NCBI GenBank assembly: GCA_030672465.1
Contig: DAOVGJ010000057.1
Location: 1-6,271 of the forward strand
Reading direction: 5' to 3'
Source of the DNA: Pseudomonadota bacterium
GTDB lineage: Bacteria > Desulfobacterota > BSN033 > WVXP01 > G020346125
DNA: 6,271 bases
Positions 5,190 to 6,271 of the stretch are shown one piece after another. A model generated the notes under the pieces. It did no database searches and was not told the origin of the DNA. It was given only the letters and a program-made list of their open reading frames with translations. The stretch's first letter is position 1; the number at the start of each line of letters is the position of its first letter. The translations under genes and the position numbers were made by a program.

Positions 5190-6271
5190 ATGGAACGGGA
5201 AAAAATGGTCGAGAAACTGGCTCAGGTCGTGGGGAAGGAAAACGTCCTTGCGTCGGAGACAGACCTGATGCTCTACGGTTACGATGCCTCCCTATACAAG
5301 GGAAGGCCCGATTGCATCGCACTTCCGGGCTCAACCGAGGAGGTTTCAAAGATCGTTACGTTCGCCCACAAGGAAGGGATTCCCATCGTTGCCAGGGGAT
5401 CGGGGACCAACCTGAGCGGAGGTACCGTCCCAGCCCGGGGGGGAATTGTTCTCCATTTTTCCAGGATGAACAGGATCTTGGAAATCGATACCCAAAACCA
5501 GAGGGCCGTGGTGGAACCAGGGGTCTACACCCTGGTGTTCAAGAACGAACTGGCCCCCTACGGATATGTCTACAAACCAGACCCTGCCAGTGAGAAGGTC
5601 TCCACCTTTGGCGGGAATTTCGGTGAGAATTCTGGGGGACCCCTCTGTCTCAAATATGGGGTGACGACCAACCACATCTTGGGGGCGGAGGTGGTCCTCG
5701 ATAATGGGGAAATCATCTGGGTCGGCGGCAAGGCCTTGGACAATCCGGGGTACGATTTGACCGGGGTCCTTGTAGGTTCTGAGGGAACCCTGGGGATAGC
5801 CACCAAATTGATCCTGCGAATCATGGTGAAGCCGGAGGCCGTTAAGACCATGCTGGCCATCTACAATACCCTGGAGGATGCCAGCAATACGGTTTCGGCC
5901 ATCATCGGCGACGGAATCATTCCTGCCACCCTGGAGATGATAGATAAACTCACCATCAAGGCAGTCGAGGAGTCGGTCCATGCCGGCTATCCGCTGGATG
6001 CCGAGGCTGTTCTCCTCATCGAGTTGGATGGTCTCAAGGATGGAATGGAGAGACTTGCTGAACGAATTATGGAGATCTGTAAAAAGAACAACGTCCGTGA
6101 AGTCAAGGCCGCAAAAAATGAGCAGGAGAGAACCCAACTGTGGGCGGGTCGGAAAGGGGCCTTTGGTGCCGTTGCTCGACTACGGCCTAACTACCTGGTC
6201 TGTGACGGAACCGTGCCCCGAACCAAACTCCCCGAGGTTTTGGCCAAGGTGATGGAGGTGGGTAAGAAGTA
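5190..6271 (+). CDS. glcD: GlcD-type FAD-linked glycolate/D-lactate oxidase subunit (cut by window end)
   Basis: This frame stays open to the last base, giving 360 residues without a stop; GlcD-like proteins have about 460-500, so roughly the last 100 or more are missing. The start at 5190 has GGGAGG (5178-5183) six bases upstream. It is a flavoprotein of the FAD_binding_4 (PCMH) family: ARGSGTNLSGG (68-78) and KPDPASEKVSTFGGN (129-143) bind the FAD pyrophosphate, followed by ENSGGPLCLKYGVTTNH (146-162), NPGYDLTGVLVGSEGTLG (185-202) and the substrate-cap domain from about 215, with DGTVPRTKLPEVL (339-351). The family oxidises 2-hydroxyacids such as glycolate or D-lactate to the 2-oxoacid. The wider family also includes D-2-hydroxyglutarate and electron-bifurcating lactate enzymes. 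Following a malyl-CoA-type lyase, glycolate/glyoxylate is the favoured pair. A GlcF-like Fe-S partner, if present, would lie beyond the window. Confidence 0.88.
   Translation, partial: MEREKMVEKLAQVVGKENVLASETDLMLYGYDASLYKGRPDCIALPGSTEEVSKIVTFAHKEGIPIVARGSGTNLSGGTVPARGGIVLHFSRMNRILEIDTQNQRAVVEPGVYTLVFKNELAPYGYVYKPDPASEKVSTFGGNFGENSGGPLCLKYGVTTNHILGAEVVLDNGEIIWVGGKALDNPGYDLTGVLVGSEGTLGIATKLILRIMVKPEAVKTMLAIYNTLEDASNTVSAIIGDGIIPATLEMIDKLTIKAVEESVHAGYPLDAEAVLLIELDGLKDGMERLAERIMEICKKNNVREVKAAKNEQERTQLWAGRKGAFGAVARLRPNYLVCDGTVPRTKLPEVLAKVMEVGKK

Noticed and set aside
5159..5593. Plus-strand 144-codon frame starting at the end of the formyl-THF hydrolase gene
   Set aside because: It overlaps the GlcD-type gene, which has strong FAD-binding motifs in another frame. 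The Arg/Gly/Pro-rich translation is typical of an off-frame reading.

Overview
The window carries a compact, same-strand (+) bacterial-type operon for CoA-thioester, glyoxylate and one-carbon metabolism (about 805 to beyond 6271). It is preceded by about 630 bases of mostly decayed sequence. The strong AGGAGG-type Shine-Dalgarno sites, short gene gaps, frequent AGG/ATA codons, a corrinoid-protein remnant and a small Fe-S protein suggest an anaerobic, perhaps thermophilic, bacterium. A Firmicutes-like or deep-branching lineage is possible, but no marker gene is present and the taxonomy is only an impression.

Layout: 1-174 is the C-terminal end of a protein I cannot identify. 175-804 holds no intact gene. 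It contains the last ~40 codons of a methyltransferase corrinoid protein (about 279-407), the last ~63 codons of a glyoxylate/hydroxypyruvate (D-2-hydroxyacid) reductase (446-637), and a doubtful 53-codon TTG-start ORF (634-795) that runs into the next gene's ribosome-binding site. Then follow: a succinyl/malyl-CoA ligase beta-type subunit (805-2061); a 95-residue Fe-S protein with 4+3 cysteines (2066-2353); the CoA ligase alpha subunit (2369-3265); a CitE-like CoA-ester lyase (3307-4197); a formyl-tetrahydrofolate hydrolase-like protein that automatic pipelines would probably call methionyl-tRNA formyltransferase (4251-5162); and a GlcD-type FAD-linked glycolate/D-lactate oxidase subunit, cut by the window end (5190-6271).

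How the genes may work together (inference): the two-subunit ligase makes a CoA thioester of a C4 acid such as malate, and the CitE-like lyase splits it to acetyl-CoA plus glyoxylate (or a related 2-oxoacid). The GlcD-type enzyme, and once the now-broken hydroxyacid reductase, would interconvert glycolate and glyoxylate. The formyl-THF hydrolase would connect to the folate C1 pool. This resembles the lower part of a serine-cycle or malyl-CoA route. Unusual points are the Fe-S protein gene inserted between the two ligase subunit genes, several changed motifs in both ligase subunits, and the FDH-type active site in the formyltransferase homologue.
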